Shown here: piece after piece, positions 8,421 to 16,823 of the stretch
Layout: each line of letters starts with the position of its first letter
Position numbering within the stretch: the stretch's first letter is position 1
Source of the DNA: Selenomonas sp.
GTDB lineage: Bacteria > Bacillota_C > Negativicutes > Selenomonadales > Selenomonadaceae
Assembly: GCF_024699275.1 (NCBI RefSeq)
Contig: NZ_JAILPX010000026.1
Location: forward strand, 1-64,000
Length of the DNA stretch: 64,000 nt
Direction of reading: 5' to 3'
Notes under the pieces: model-generated
Seen by the model: only the letters and a program-made list of their open reading frames with translations
The model's database searches: none
What the model was told of the DNA's origin: nothing
Program-made: the position numbers and the translations under genes

Positions 8421-9239
8421 TTAGCCGCGGGTCTTACCGCCAGCCACATTATAAGTGACACCGTGAATGTAGCTAGCCCTGTCGCTGGCCAGAAACATTA
8501 CCGTATCTGCCACTTCTGTAAGCTTACCGCTGCGGCCCAGGGGCGTAGTTTTCGTACTCTTGTAACCTTTACGCAAATCTTCCACAGTGATGCCCCGGGT
8601 ATAAGCCAGAGCTTCCTCATAGGAAAGCGTCCTGAGGCCTGTAGCCTCCATAATTCCTGGTGCAATCCCCACTACCCGCACATTGTATTTTCCCAATTCC
8701 TTAGCCCAGGAACGGGTAAAGCTGTTTACAGCATTTTTAGTAGCAGCGTATATGCTCTGTCCTTCCGAACCTTCTAATCCGCTTTCCGAAGACATATTAA
8801 TGATAACGCCCTTACCATTATCCACGAACTCATGCCCCATTGCCTGAGCCATAAGATACACTCCCTTGATGTTAACGCCCGTAACCTTATCGTACACGGT
8901 ATCGCTGAGTTCATGCTTACCATGCGGATCAGCAGGATCAACCAGCAGACAGGGAATATTAATTCCCGCATTATTGACCAGTACATCCAATTTACCAAAC
9001 TCTTCCTTAGCCCTTCTGATCATATCCGTAATATTCTCCGGATTGGTAACATTGGTCACGACGTAAAGCATTTTACCGCTGCCTTCATGCAAATCAAATT
9101 CCGGCTTCTTCGGATTCATATCACAAACCACCACATTAGCACCATTATCGAGAAACGCCTGGGCTACGGCCTTGCCAATTCCCGAAGCGCCCCCCGTTAC
9201 CACTGCTGTTTTACCTTCTAAATTAAGCCATGAAGCCAT
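8421..9239 (-). CDS. srlD: Sorbitol-6-phosphate 2-dehydrogenase (SDR family)
   Basis: NAD-dependent short-chain dehydrogenase, 272 residues, expected to oxidise sorbitol-6-phosphate to fructose-6-phosphate. The Rossmann motif TGGASGIG, the NNAG motif, the catalytic serine in NMSSESG and the SIYAATK motif (YxxxK) are all present. The C-terminal AGGKTRG and the PTS neighbours match Firmicute sorbitol operons. The start at 9239 lies nine bases after GAGGAG; an ATG three codons upstream touches that ribosome site. It follows the sorbitol EIIA gene and precedes the aldolase gene. A role on another hexitol phosphate is possible, but the gut-specific permease beside it makes sorbitol most likely. 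Confidence 0.9.
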   Translation of the reverse strand: MASWLNLEGKTAVVTGGASGIGKAVAQAFLDNGANVVVCDMNPKKPEFDLHEGSGKMLYVVTNVTNPENITDMIRRAKEEFGKLDVLVNNAGINIPCLLVDPADPHGKHELSDTVYDKVTGVNIKGVYLMAQAMGHEFVDNGKGVIINMSSESGLEGSEGQSIYAATKNAVNSFTRSWAKELGKYNVRVVGIAPGIMEATGLRTLSYEEALAYTRGITVEDLRKGYKSTKTTPLGRSGKLTEVADTVMFLASDRASYIHGVTYNVAGGKTRG

Positions 9240-9258
9240 AATAAACATCTCCTCAAAA

Positions 9259-9627
9259 TTACGGTCTTACAATAGAAATTTCATCCCCTGGCACAACATC
9301 CACAATGGGCTTATCTTCCAGATAAAGACTGCCCTCCAAGCCTTCGCCTTCTTCGTTAGCATTGAAACGCAGCGTAATATGCCCCAAGTTCTTAAGATTT
9401 TTCTGCACCTCACTGCCCGCGAAGACGATTTTGTACTCAGCACTTCCCAACTTGAAGATATCGCCCACCTGTACAGTATCTTCCAATTTATTGCCATGGT
9501 GAAGAATGCAGTATTCCCGCAGCTCCTCCGGCGCATTCTCATTAAACATAATCAGCATCTTTGCTTCCCTGAAGGAATTGACATTTGCGCCCAATTCCGC
9601 CACCGTTGTACTGTAATACTTCTTCAT
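9259..9627 (-). CDS. srlB: PTS glucitol/sorbitol transporter subunit IIA
   Basis: Cytoplasmic phosphocarrier of the glucitol/sorbitol PTS (EIIA-Gut family, PF03829), 122 residues, the usual length. It accepts phosphate from HPr and passes it to the EIIB domain of SrlE. The likely phosphohistidines lie in YCILHHGN. The C-terminal PGDEISIVRP is typical. AGGGGG before the ATG gives a good ribosome site. It sits between the srlE permease gene and the dehydrogenase gene, as in other sorbitol operons. Confidence 0.92.
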   Translation of the reverse strand: MKKYYSTTVAELGANVNSFREAKMLIMFNENAPEELREYCILHHGNKLEDTVQVGDIFKLGSAEYKIVFAGSEVQKNLKNLGHITLRFNANEEGEGLEGSLYLEDKPIVDVVPGDEISIVRP

Positions 9628-9683
9628 CGTAAGACCCCCTGAATATTTTCTTACTAAAATTTACCAATATAACGAATTCATCT

Positions 9684-10673
9684 TTAGCCTTCATACAGAC
9701 CAAAGCTGGCCAGCCAAGCCAATATTACGGCAATCGGCCCCGTTATGAATCGGGAATAAAGGACAGATGGTACCCCCACTTCAACGGTTTCCGCTTCTGC
9801 TTCGGCCAAGCCCAAACCTACAGGAATAAAATCGCAGGCGCACTGCGCATTAATGGCAAAGAGCGCCGGCAAAGCCAATGCGGGAGGAATCTGACCATTG
9901 CCAATCTCCACACCAATCAGTACACCAATAACCTGGGCAATAACAGCCCCCGGCCCAAGAAAGGGCGACAAAAATGGAAAGGAACATATGAGCGACAGGA
10001 TTACCAGTCCCACTGGCGAACTGGCTAAAGGTGCCAACAGGTTCGCAATCACATCACCAATCCCGGTAGTAAGGATAACACCAATCAACATAGACACAAA
10101 AGCCATAAAAGGCAGGATTGTCTTAATCATGGTATTAATGGAATCGCGGCCTGCCTGATAGAAAACCGATACAATGCCGCCCATGAACTGACCAATTTTC
10201 GCCATGATACTCCCCTCAGCCTGTTGCTGGGAGATTTTCTTAGATGTGTCATACCTGGGCTTTTTCACTGGTTCTTCTGACAATACCGGCGCCGCCGTTC
10301 CATCACTATAGGCAATATTACTTTCTTTAACGGCTGATACATAGATATCCGCCTTGATATGCTGCGCCAAAGGGCCGGATGGTCCGGTAGGATTTAAGTT
10401 AATGGTAAAAATCCGCTTTTGCGGGTAAATACCGCAGCGCAAGGTTCCACCACAATCAATTACCACGGCCAGTGTTTCCTCCTCCGGCACCCGGGTCTTG
10501 AAGCCATCCACCACCTCACAACCGGTCATTTCTCCCAAACGAATGGATACCGGTGAAATCACACCGCCTGTGATATTGACAATCTTATTCTTCGTTTCCG
10601 TCGGCGTTAAGACCAGCGGACCACCAAAACCGCCAGAACCAGCCGATACGATTACACTTTTATATTCTGCCAT
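9684..10673 (-). CDS. srlE: PTS glucitol/sorbitol transporter subunit IIB-IIC1
   Basis: Membrane component of the sorbitol PTS, 329 residues. The N-terminal half is the EIIB-Gut domain with the GSGGFGGPL motif and the phosphocysteine region [13 protein letters not shown]. The C-terminal half has several membrane segments ([40 protein letters not shown] and others) and [19 protein letters not shown], a hallmark of the second EIIC part. It works with SrlA and SrlB to import sorbitol as sorbitol-6-phosphate. It lies 22 bases after srlA in the same operon. Confidence 0.93.
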   Translation of the reverse strand: MAEYKSVIVSAGSGGFGGPLVLTPTETKNKIVNITGGVISPVSIRLGEMTGCEVVDGFKTRVPEEETLAVVIDCGGTLRCGIYPQKRIFTINLNPTGPSGPLAQHIKADIYVSAVKESNIAYSDGTAAPVLSEEPVKKPRYDTSKKISQQQAEGSIMAKIGQFMGGIVSVFYQAGRDSINTMIKTILPFMAFVSMLIGVILTTGIGDVIANLLAPLASSPVGLVILSLICSFPFLSPFLGPGAVIAQVIGVLIGVEIGNGQIPPALALPALFAINAQCACDFIPVGLGLAEAEAETVEVGVPSVLYSRFITGPIAVILAWLASFGLYEG

Positions 10674-10695
10674 TTTGATATCCCCCTATCTCCCT

Positions 10696-11250
10696 TTAGG
10701 ACTTAATCGCCACAACCTGTTTGCTAAGCTTTACCCCCTGTTGCTTTTGCACATAAGCTGTGGTGAAATCCGTGACCCAGCCCCGCAGGAAGTTAATGAC
10801 AATACCAATCAGGAAATAACGCAAGGCCAAATCTACAGTGGGAAGCCCCAATGCGGTCACACCATTGGCAATACCTAAAAACACAAAGAGTTCGCCAGGA
10901 TTCACATGGGGAAATAAACCATTGAGGGTATGACAGGAAGCTGAGCCTGCTGCATAATAGGATGGTTTATAATACTCTGGCATGAACTTGCCCAAAGACA
11001 AAGTCATGGGATTACAGAAAAAGAATGTGCCGACCACTGGGAGAAGGATATAACGAGAAAAAATATTGCCTGCGCAGAGATGCGCGAAACGTTCAATGCG
11101 TTCATTGCCAACTAACAGAACAATAGAGTTCATGGCAACCAACAGGCAAACCAATGTCGGAATTATGCCCGTCACCCAACCAGACAGCACTTCGCCTCCT
11201 TTGTTGAACATACCGATAAAGCCTTGTGCGAAAAAAATCAAAGTGTCCAT
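10696..11250 (-). CDS. srlA: PTS glucitol/sorbitol transporter subunit IIC2
   Basis: Integral membrane subunit of the sorbitol permease, 184 residues with about four transmembrane helices. The family signature [20 protein letters not shown] appears near the N-terminus, and [20 protein letters not shown] with [21 protein letters not shown] follows. These match the EII-Gut N-terminal family (PF03608). It pairs with SrlE to form the channel. The gene follows gutM by 30 bases and precedes srlE by 22. Confidence 0.93.
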   Translation of the reverse strand: MDTLIFFAQGFIGMFNKGGEVLSGWVTGIIPTLVCLLVAMNSIVLLVGNERIERFAHLCAGNIFSRYILLPVVGTFFFCNPMTLSLGKFMPEYYKPSYYAAGSASCHTLNGLFPHVNPGELFVFLGIANGVTALGLPTVDLALRYFLIGIVINFLRGWVTDFTTAYVQKQQGVKLSKQVVAIKS

Positions 11251-11280
11251 TTTCTACCCTCTTTCTTCTAACGCTCATAC

Positions 11281-11691
11281 TCAATTCGGAATGGCTGCCA
11301 CATCGCCATTCTTGTGCTCTGCCTGCAGCTCCTGATAATTCTCATAATCCTGACGGGCATTCAGTACCGCCGTTGTCACCTGCTTTCCTAAGCCTTCACA
11401 ATCTTGTACAGAAATCATCGGAAGGAACTTGTTATTGAGCTCTGGCATTTCCTGAAAAGCAGCAAACACCGTACGACCCAGCATTTTTTCGCTGTAAATG
11501 ATTTTTCCTGCATCATTGATGCAGATAAGCACCACCGCTCCGGAACGGAAACCGCCCTTTGCCTTGCCAATGGCCACCCGTCCCAAACGCCTTAAGGTCT
11601 TCACATGAGCATTAAAGCGTTGAAACTGCCACAACCCCAATACCAGCTGCAATACCCACATGCTTGCTGCCAACAAAATCATCCCGCCCAT
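11281..11691 (-). CDS. srlM: Glucitol operon activator GutM
   Basis: GutM-family protein (PF06923), 136 residues from the chosen start. It begins with one hydrophobic segment (MILLAASMWVLQLVLGLWQ) and continues with a soluble domain containing GRVAIGKAKGGFRSGAVVLI. In Escherichia coli GutM assists activation of the glucitol operon, though the mechanism is obscure and the N-terminal helix suggests membrane association. I chose the ATG at 11691 because AAAGGAG lies seven bases before it; the two upstream in-frame starts precede that ribosome site. It is the first gene of the sorbitol operon, next to the likely operator region. Confidence 0.87.
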   Translation of the reverse strand: MGGMILLAASMWVLQLVLGLWQFQRFNAHVKTLRRLGRVAIGKAKGGFRSGAVVLICINDAGKIIYSEKMLGRTVFAAFQEMPELNNKFLPMISVQDCEGLGKQVTTAVLNARQDYENYQELQAEHKNGDVAAIPN

Positions 11692-11745
11692 AACCAAGCT
11701 CCTTTCCAACATCACAGCTCTGCGCGCGTTACATTTTTAATATGA

Positions 11746-11766
11746 CAATCATCACCTTTGTGATTG
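11746..11766. promoter_or_regulatory. Candidate operator, imperfect palindrome upstream of gutM
   Basis: CAATCA and TGATTG flank a 9-base centre, 55 bases upstream of the gutM start. The symmetry resembles a dimeric regulator site; the binding protein is not known. Confidence 0.35.
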
Positions 11767-11880
11767 CCTATCAATTTTTTAAGCTGTTTACATGTTTGAT
11801 ATTAGCTTAAATCTCAACCTCTTTCAACAGTTTCTTATCGTTTTCCAACAAAAATCGGCGTTTTTTTTCGTTTTTCCGCT

Positions 11881-11926
11881 CATACTTTCACATATGTGAT
11901 AAAATCATATCTTATGTGAATGTATG
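11881..11926. promoter_or_regulatory. Candidate SorC-type or CRP-like operator upstream of the sorbitol operon
   Basis: A 16-base arm at 11881-11896 pairs with 11911-11926 at 14 of 16 positions, around a 14-base spacer. The left arm also contains the perfect 12-base palindrome TCACATATGTGA (11888-11899). The 361-base gap 11692-12053 otherwise holds T-rich DNA and the Moco operon terminator. Regulation by the SorC-type protein at the end of the operon is inference. Confidence 0.45.
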
Positions 11927-12015
11927 AAATATTCGTACTCTCCATAATAGGAAATACTTCTTCTCGCCTTGTTAGCAAAAACATCGGTTTCTATGTGCAA
12001 AAACGGCAATAAAAA

Positions 12016-12037
12016 AGAACCGCTGCCAAACGGTTCT
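12016..12037 (-). terminator. Terminator of the molybdenum cofactor operon
   Basis: AGAACCG and CGGTTCT pair around an 8-base loop, followed leftward by TTTTTT. It lies just past the stop codon of the MOSC-MogA gene. Confidence 0.85.
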
Positions 12038-12053
12038 CTTACTTGATTTTCTC

Positions 12054-12998
12054 TTAATGTTGATGTTCACGACGTGCACATTCACTGGCTTCTCCCCGCA
12101 AAATATCTATACCATGCTGCAAGGGGGGCAGGATAAAGCCCAAACACTCTTCTACTGCCTTTTTACTGCCAGGCAGATTGACAATAAGACTGCGCCGACA
12201 AATACCAGCTTGGGCGCGGCTCAACATAGCCCTGTCGGTAATTTTCAAGGACAACGAACGCATAGCCTCGGGAATACCAGGCGCCAGCCGCTCACAAACA
12301 GCCAATGTCGCTTCCGGGGTAACATCGCGAGGGGAAAAACCTGTGCCACCAGTAGTAGCGATTAGTGCTACACCTGCAGCCACCAATTCCCGCATCTTTG
12401 CCTCAATCTGTTCCTGTTCATCGGGCAGAACAACTTTTTCTACGACCTTGTACCCAGCCGCCGTAAGGATTTCCTCCACCTTGGCACCGCTTTCATCTGC
12501 GCGCTCACCTCTGCTCCCTTTATCACTGGCAGTGATAACCGCAGCTTCCAGCGGCAGTTTCTCCCCCGGCTGCACCAGTTCCAGCTCATCACCCACCTTG
12601 ACTTCGCCGCCATGCAGCACCCGGCCAAAGATTCCCTCCCGGGGCATAATGCAATCACCAACCTGTTGACGAATAGCACATCCTTTATGACACTCTTTGC
12701 CAATCTGCGTAATCTCAAACCAGACATCACCAGCCTTCAAGCGTGTACCAATGGGTAACTCTTTGAATCGGAATCCTTCGGCTACAATATTTTCGCCAAA
12801 AGCGCCAAACTCTACCTTTACCCCCAGTTTGCGGAAATCTTCAATCTCCTGCAAACCTAAAAAACTGACCTGCCGATGCCAGTTTCCAGCATGAGCATCA
12901 CCTTTGATGCCCCACTCTGTTTCAAAGACCACTTTATCCCTTTGCTGTTTCAACGTGCCCTTTTTCTCACTGGTACATAACGCATGAATCTTGCCCAT
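12054..12998 (-). CDS. MOSC domain fused to MogA/MoaB molybdopterin adenylyltransferase
   Basis: Two-domain molybdenum cofactor protein of 314 residues. Residues 1-145 form a MOSC domain with GAFGENIVAEGF and the conserved cysteine in GKECHKGC, a sulfur-carrier fold. Residues 150-305 form a MogA/MoaB domain with AAVITASDKGSRGERAD, the TTGGTGFSPRDVTPEA motif and NLPGSKKAVEECL, which activates molybdopterin by adenylylation. The fusion is known from clostridia and relatives. It lies three bases after moaA and ends the operon. The histidine-rich end REHQH is unremarkable. Confidence 0.92.
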   Translation of the reverse strand: MGKIHALCTSEKKGTLKQQRDKVVFETEWGIKGDAHAGNWHRQVSFLGLQEIEDFRKLGVKVEFGAFGENIVAEGFRFKELPIGTRLKAGDVWFEITQIGKECHKGCAIRQQVGDCIMPREGIFGRVLHGGEVKVGDELELVQPGEKLPLEAAVITASDKGSRGERADESGAKVEEILTAAGYKVVEKVVLPDEQEQIEAKMRELVAAGVALIATTGGTGFSPRDVTPEATLAVCERLAPGIPEAMRSLSLKITDRAMLSRAQAGICRRSLIVNLPGSKKAVEECLGFILPPLQHGIDILRGEASECARREHQH

Positions 12999-13001
12999 GA
13001 A

Positions 13002-13991
13002 TTAACCTCCTACCTGATACATCGCGCGGCTATCCCGCGCGGTATTCTCACGATCCGTAAATAAATGCTCTGCCGGTTTACGGTAAATAGCCTGACGCAA
13101 CGCCAACTTCAAGTTTTCCTCACGGATACCATTACGCAAAAGGCCCCGCAAATCCAGCCCGTTCTTCTGATTCAGGCACAGCTTCAAAAAACCTTCTGCC
13201 GTAAGGCGTACCCGGTTGCATTCTGAACAGAATTTATGTTCCATGGCATCAATAAAGCCCACCTGTCCCTGAAAATCTGGAATATTATAGTATTCAGCCG
13301 GCCCCTGCAGGCGATCGAGTTTCTGTCCCACAGGCCGCAAACAGCCATAGGCTCGCTCAAGACGCTGCCGCACCTCCGCCATCGGCACACCACGATATCC
13401 CACTTCATAGGCACAGCCAATGGGCATCAATTCAATAAAGCGCACCTTCACTGGATAATCCCTAGCTAACCCGGCCAGAGCTGGAAGTTCTTCATCATTT
13501 ACCCCATATATGGGCACGCAGTTGAATTTGACATTTTCCAGCCCCAAAGACAGGACTTTCTCCACACCTGCCCGTACCTTTGCAAACAGGGGACGACGGG
13601 TTACTTCCGCAAAGGTTGCAGCATTTAACGTATCCAGACTGATATTGATGCCCGTCACCCCCGCCTGAACCAGCGCTTCTCCCATCTCGGAAAGAAGTAC
13701 GCCGTTGGTTGTCAGCACCACCTGCTCAATACCGGAAATCTGCCGGATATCACGGACCAAATCCGTCAGGTTACGGCGAACCAAAGGCTCCCCGCCCGTC
13801 AGACGCACCTTTTTAACACCCAGCGCAGCCAATCCTTGCACAATGCGCAGGATTTCATCAAAAGTCAGGATGTCTTCATGACCTAGCTTTTCCACGCCTT
13901 CGGCGGGCATACAATACCGGCAGCGCAGATTGCAGCGATCTGTCAGGGAAATACGCACATATTCAATTTTCCGATTGTATTGATCCTGCAT
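13002..13991 (-). CDS. moaA: GTP 3',8-cyclase MoaA
   Basis: Radical SAM enzyme that opens molybdenum cofactor synthesis by converting GTP to 3',8-cyclo-GTP. The N-terminal CNLRCRYC motif binds the SAM-linked 4Fe-4S cluster, and VRLTGGEPLVRR is the SAM-binding GGE motif. The C-terminal second cluster ligands appear in CSECNRVRLT and KLCLN. Length is 329 residues, as expected. The product goes to MoaC, which is not in this window. The usual C-terminal GG of MoaA is present (YQVGG). Confidence 0.95.
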   Translation of the reverse strand: MQDQYNRKIEYVRISLTDRCNLRCRYCMPAEGVEKLGHEDILTFDEILRIVQGLAALGVKKVRLTGGEPLVRRNLTDLVRDIRQISGIEQVVLTTNGVLLSEMGEALVQAGVTGINISLDTLNAATFAEVTRRPLFAKVRAGVEKVLSLGLENVKFNCVPIYGVNDEELPALAGLARDYPVKVRFIELMPIGCAYEVGYRGVPMAEVRQRLERAYGCLRPVGQKLDRLQGPAEYYNIPDFQGQVGFIDAMEHKFCSECNRVRLTAEGFLKLCLNQKNGLDLRGLLRNGIREENLKLALRQAIYRKPAEHLFTDRENTARDSRAMYQVGG

Positions 13992-14003
13992 AAAATCAAT
14001 CCT

Positions 14004-15215
14004 TTATTTCACACGATACAGGCGAACAACATCCACTTCCGTCTCCCGGGCCAATTTCCCCGTCCCTGCCGGAATATCCACAAAGGCATTACAATCCACC
14101 ACAGAAAAGAGACTGCCCGAAGCATGCTGCTGCGGCAGGCGGACCTTCCCGTTTTCGTAATAGGCGCGAATAAAGCGCCGTCCTTTGCTTTCTTTTGGAA
14201 AAACATCCGTCAGCACCGCCTGCATCCGCTCCGGCAAAATTTTTTCATTGCCGCTGATATGGGCGAGAATCGGTACCGCAATCAGTTCAAATGTCGCATA
14301 AGAAGCAAAGGGATTCCCGGACAGGGCAATTCCCAATGTGTCCCCCATGGTATAGGCCAATGCCGGGCCGCCTGGTTTCATAGCCACCCGCCAGAACAGA
14401 CGGCTGCCCACCCGCTTCACCACGCCATGCATGATATCCTTTTTCCCCACAGACACGCCGCCAGTGGTCAGGAACACATCTACTCTATCCCGATAGCGGC
14501 CAATAACCTCGGCTGCCTCTTCTTCATCATCGGGTAAAATCCCCACAATCTCTGGGGAAAATCCCAATTCCTGCAGCCGGCTGGCCAAAAGATACAAATT
14601 GCTATTATAGATTTTACCTGGAGCCAATGGCTGCCCCGGCTGCAAAAGCTCATCACCGGTACTGGCCAAGGCAATGCGCACATTGCAAAGCACCTTAACC
14701 GTAGCAAAGCCCATACTGGCCAGTACACCAATATGCGCCGCTGTCAGTTTTGTTCCCTTCTTAGCTAAACGGGTGCCCTTCTGAATATCCTCACCAGCGT
14801 AACAATAATTCGTATAGGGTTCAATACTAAAAGGTACAGTGAGAATATCGCCATCTACTGTTACATCCTCCTGACGTACCACACAATTACACCCTTTAGG
14901 AATAGCTCCACCGGTCATAATCCGCAAAGCCGATCCTTGCGGTACAGCCTGTTCAAAAAAATCCCCCGCACATTCCTCGCCAATAACCTTGAACACAGCA
15001 GGATTGTCCATACCACGTCCTGCTGTACTTTCTGCCGCAAATGTATAGCCATCCAGAGGCGAACGATCAAAGGGAGGATTAGCAAATCCCGCCACGTAGT
15101 CCTCGGCCAAGATCCTGCCCAATGCGGAAAGCAACGGCACTTCCTCCACCGCCATCACCCGCTGGCAATGCTGTTTCAATACATCCACAGCTTTTTCTAA
15201 CGATAGATCCTGCAT
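14004..15215 (-). CDS. moeA: Molybdopterin molybdenumtransferase MoeA
   Basis: Inserts molybdate into adenylylated molybdopterin. The 403-residue protein has MoeA domain order: an N-terminal region with FDRSPLDGYTFA, the GGAIPKGCNCVVRQED region, a MoCF-binding core with ALASTGDELL and TTGGVSVGKKD, the KPGGPALAYTMGDTLGIALSGNPFAS stretch and a C-terminal beta domain. It lies 13 bases downstream of the MoeA-like gene and 12 upstream of moaA, all leftward. GGGGG seven bases before the ATG supports the start. Confidence 0.94.
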   Translation of the reverse strand: MQDLSLEKAVDVLKQHCQRVMAVEEVPLLSALGRILAEDYVAGFANPPFDRSPLDGYTFAAESTAGRGMDNPAVFKVIGEECAGDFFEQAVPQGSALRIMTGGAIPKGCNCVVRQEDVTVDGDILTVPFSIEPYTNYCYAGEDIQKGTRLAKKGTKLTAAHIGVLASMGFATVKVLCNVRIALASTGDELLQPGQPLAPGKIYNSNLYLLASRLQELGFSPEIVGILPDDEEEAAEVIGRYRDRVDVFLTTGGVSVGKKDIMHGVVKRVGSRLFWRVAMKPGGPALAYTMGDTLGIALSGNPFASYATFELIAVPILAHISGNEKILPERMQAVLTDVFPKESKGRRFIRAYYENGKVRLPQQHASGSLFSVVDCNAFVDIPAGTGKLARETEVDVVRLYRVK

Positions 15216-15228
15216 GATTCATCCCCCT

Positions 15229-16260
15229 TTAATGCTGGAAACCGCACACGGGATAGTGGCAAACCTTGCAGTTCATACAAAGACCGCCAATACCAAAGTG
15301 ACGGATTTCCCTACGCGTCAGTTTTTCTCCCGTAATTACCCGAGGTAAAATCAAATCAAATATCGTGCGGCCCGCATACATTACACACCCCGGTAAGCCC
15401 ATAACGGGAATCTCCCGGCCATCCTTTTGCACATACCCCAGCAGGAACATAGCCCCGGGAAGGGTTGGCGAACCATAGGTCACAATATCCGCTCCGGCAT
15501 CCCGGATAGCAGCGGGTGTCCTGTCATCAGGGTCAACACTCATCCCCCCCGTACAAATGACCATATCCATCCCCGACGCAATGAGGTCTTCAATATGCTT
15601 CTGGGTATGCTCAGCCACATCATCGGACAAACGATGCTCATCAATCTGCAAGCCAAAGGCCTTCAACTTGCTTGCAATCACTGGCGTAAAGGTATCTTCG
15701 ATGCGCCCCAGGAAAACCTCCGTTCCGGTCGTAACCACCCCCACCTTGAGGTGCTGGCGATAGGGGCGTATGCGCAGCAGCGGCTTATCCCCCGCCACTT
15801 GTTTTACCTGTTCCATCTTATCTTTTTTAATGACCAGCGGAATCACACGCATCCCCGCCAGTTTCTGGCCTGCCTTGACCGGCATATTCTGAGGCAGTGT
15901 AGCGATGGTCACATCATCCAATTCATTGACATCGTCAAATCTTGACTCATCCACCTGAAAGATACCATCCACCGTAGCAGTGAGCTCAATCTTCCCTTCT
16001 TTAGGCGCCGAAGCTGTCATGTATTCATTTTGACAAAGCTGACGCAGGATTTCCGCTGCATCGTTTTCATGCAGCATGGATTCATCATTCTCCCAAACGT
16101 AAATATGGTCCTTCCCCATGGACAGCAGCACGGGAACATCCTCCTGGGTAATCACATGCCCCTTGCGAAAACGGGCATCCTTGGTTACCCCTTTGATAAT
16201 TTGGGTCAAATCATGACAAAGAATCTGCCCCACGGCCTCCTCTGTACGCATTTCCTTCAT
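15229..16260 (-). CDS. Molybdopterin-binding (MoeA-like) protein with C-terminal cysteine cluster
   Basis: First gene of the Moco operon, about 343 residues. A MoCF-binding domain is clear (VGVVTTGTEVFLGR, ICTGGMSVDPDDRTPAAI, GLPGCVMYAGRTIFDLILPR), with an N-terminal domain typical of the clostridial molybdopterin-binding family (RTEEAVGQILCHDLTQII). The C-terminus has a cysteine cluster, CMNCKVCHYPVC, that could bind metal. I chose the ATG at 16260, preceded by AAGGAGAG; an open frame reaches 16368 but would run through the terminator at 16316-16354. It may replace or assist MoeA, or choose between molybdenum and tungsten; its exact function is uncertain. Confidence 0.85.
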   Translation of the reverse strand: MKEMRTEEAVGQILCHDLTQIIKGVTKDARFRKGHVITQEDVPVLLSMGKDHIYVWENDESMLHENDAAEILRQLCQNEYMTASAPKEGKIELTATVDGIFQVDESRFDDVNELDDVTIATLPQNMPVKAGQKLAGMRVIPLVIKKDKMEQVKQVAGDKPLLRIRPYRQHLKVGVVTTGTEVFLGRIEDTFTPVIASKLKAFGLQIDEHRLSDDVAEHTQKHIEDLIASGMDMVICTGGMSVDPDDRTPAAIRDAGADIVTYGSPTLPGAMFLLGYVQKDGREIPVMGLPGCVMYAGRTIFDLILPRVITGEKLTRREIRHFGIGGLCMNCKVCHYPVCGFQH

Positions 16261-16315
16261 ATCGTAAAAACTCTCCTTCAACCTCACCATCAAATCTTCT
16301 CCCAGAGAGAAGAAA

Positions 16316-16354
16316 CGAAAAAGGACCATCCTCTCCATGTGAAAAGGATAGTCC
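16316..16354 (-). terminator. Intrinsic terminator of the Moco riboswitch
   Basis: GGACTATCCT pairs with AGGATGGTCC (one G-U pair) in the leftward transcript, followed by TTTTT. It lies between the aptamer and the first Moco gene, so it is the probable expression platform. Confidence 0.8.
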
Positions 16355-16380
16355 CCACCTAATGCCAATCTGACAGCTCA

Positions 16381-16477
16381 ATGATTACCCCTTTTCAAAA
16401 TGGAAGGTCCCGACGTTTCCCCCGGGGCCCCGGCGCAATATCATAGCCATTGGCCTTAGATATTTTTGCTCGGAGTT
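16381..16477 (-). promoter_or_regulatory. Moco riboswitch (molybdenum/tungsten cofactor aptamer)
   Basis: The leftward leader of the Moco operon carries pieces of the Moco RNA motif: CTCCGAGC (16468-16475), a GGCCAATGGC hairpin, a GC-rich helix with GGGGGAAACGTCGGGACC, and a 3' segment that aligns with the Escherichia coli moaA leader around CCTCCC...GGAAAGG. The 3' segment TGAAAAGG (16390-16397) is complementary to CCTTTTCA in the terminator (16340-16347), so aptamer folding and terminator opening could exclude one another. Cofactor-induced termination is inferred. Confidence 0.7.
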
Positions 16478-16615
16478 TTATCTACTTGCTCTTATTGGAT
16501 ATTATACACTATTTTTACTGCTTTTGCTTGTAATTTTTATCACAAAAGTGCGCTTTACACCTGTAAACTTTCTCCCCTATCCCTATGAATATATTGTATA
16601 CATTTATCCCGAATC

Positions 16616-16644
16616 TTGACAGAAAAAAACAATCCGTCTATAAT
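16616..16644 (+). promoter_or_regulatory. Consensus sigma-70 promoter of amtB-glnK
   Basis: TTGACA at 16616-16621 and TATAAT at 16639-16644 are both perfect, with a 17-base spacer. Transcription should start near 16651, leaving a leader of about 170 bases before amtB. Confidence 0.9.
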
Positions 16645-16673
16645 GGCCTCATAAGCAAACAGGACAATGTTGT

Positions 16674-16710
16674 CCCCAAGTGTCAGGTACCGGACGCTTG
16701 GGGATTTTTG
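16674..16710 (+). terminator. Leader terminator (attenuator) upstream of amtB
   Basis: CCCCAAGTGTC (16674-16684) pairs with GACGCTTGGGG (16693-16703) and is followed by ATTTTTG. It lies only about 25 bases after the predicted start, so it probably limits amtB expression unless opened. Confidence 0.7.
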
Positions 16711-16731
16711 CGTTCATTGCGACTTTGGGAC

Positions 16732-16774
16732 AAAGGCGTCTATAGTACAGGTTTTCTGTGCTATGGACGCCTTT
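16732..16774 (+). repeat. Second long hairpin in the amtB leader
   Basis: AAAGGCGTCTATAGTACAG (16732-16750) pairs with 16756-16774 over 19 positions with two mismatches. It follows the attenuator and precedes the amtB ribosome site. Its role could be antitermination, translation control or mRNA protection. Confidence 0.6.
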
Positions 16775-16823
16775 CCTGTTTGCAGGACTTATTGATTTGT
16801 TACCATGGAAAGGAATGATTGTG

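Noticed and set aside
16260..16368. Earlier start for the MoeA-like gene at 16368
   Set aside because: That start would put coding sequence across the riboswitch terminator; AAGGAGAG and the family alignment support the ATG at 16260.
16616..16823. ANTAR-type antiterminator target before amtB
   Set aside because: The required pair of hexaloop hairpins with A1 and G4 cannot be placed convincingly.
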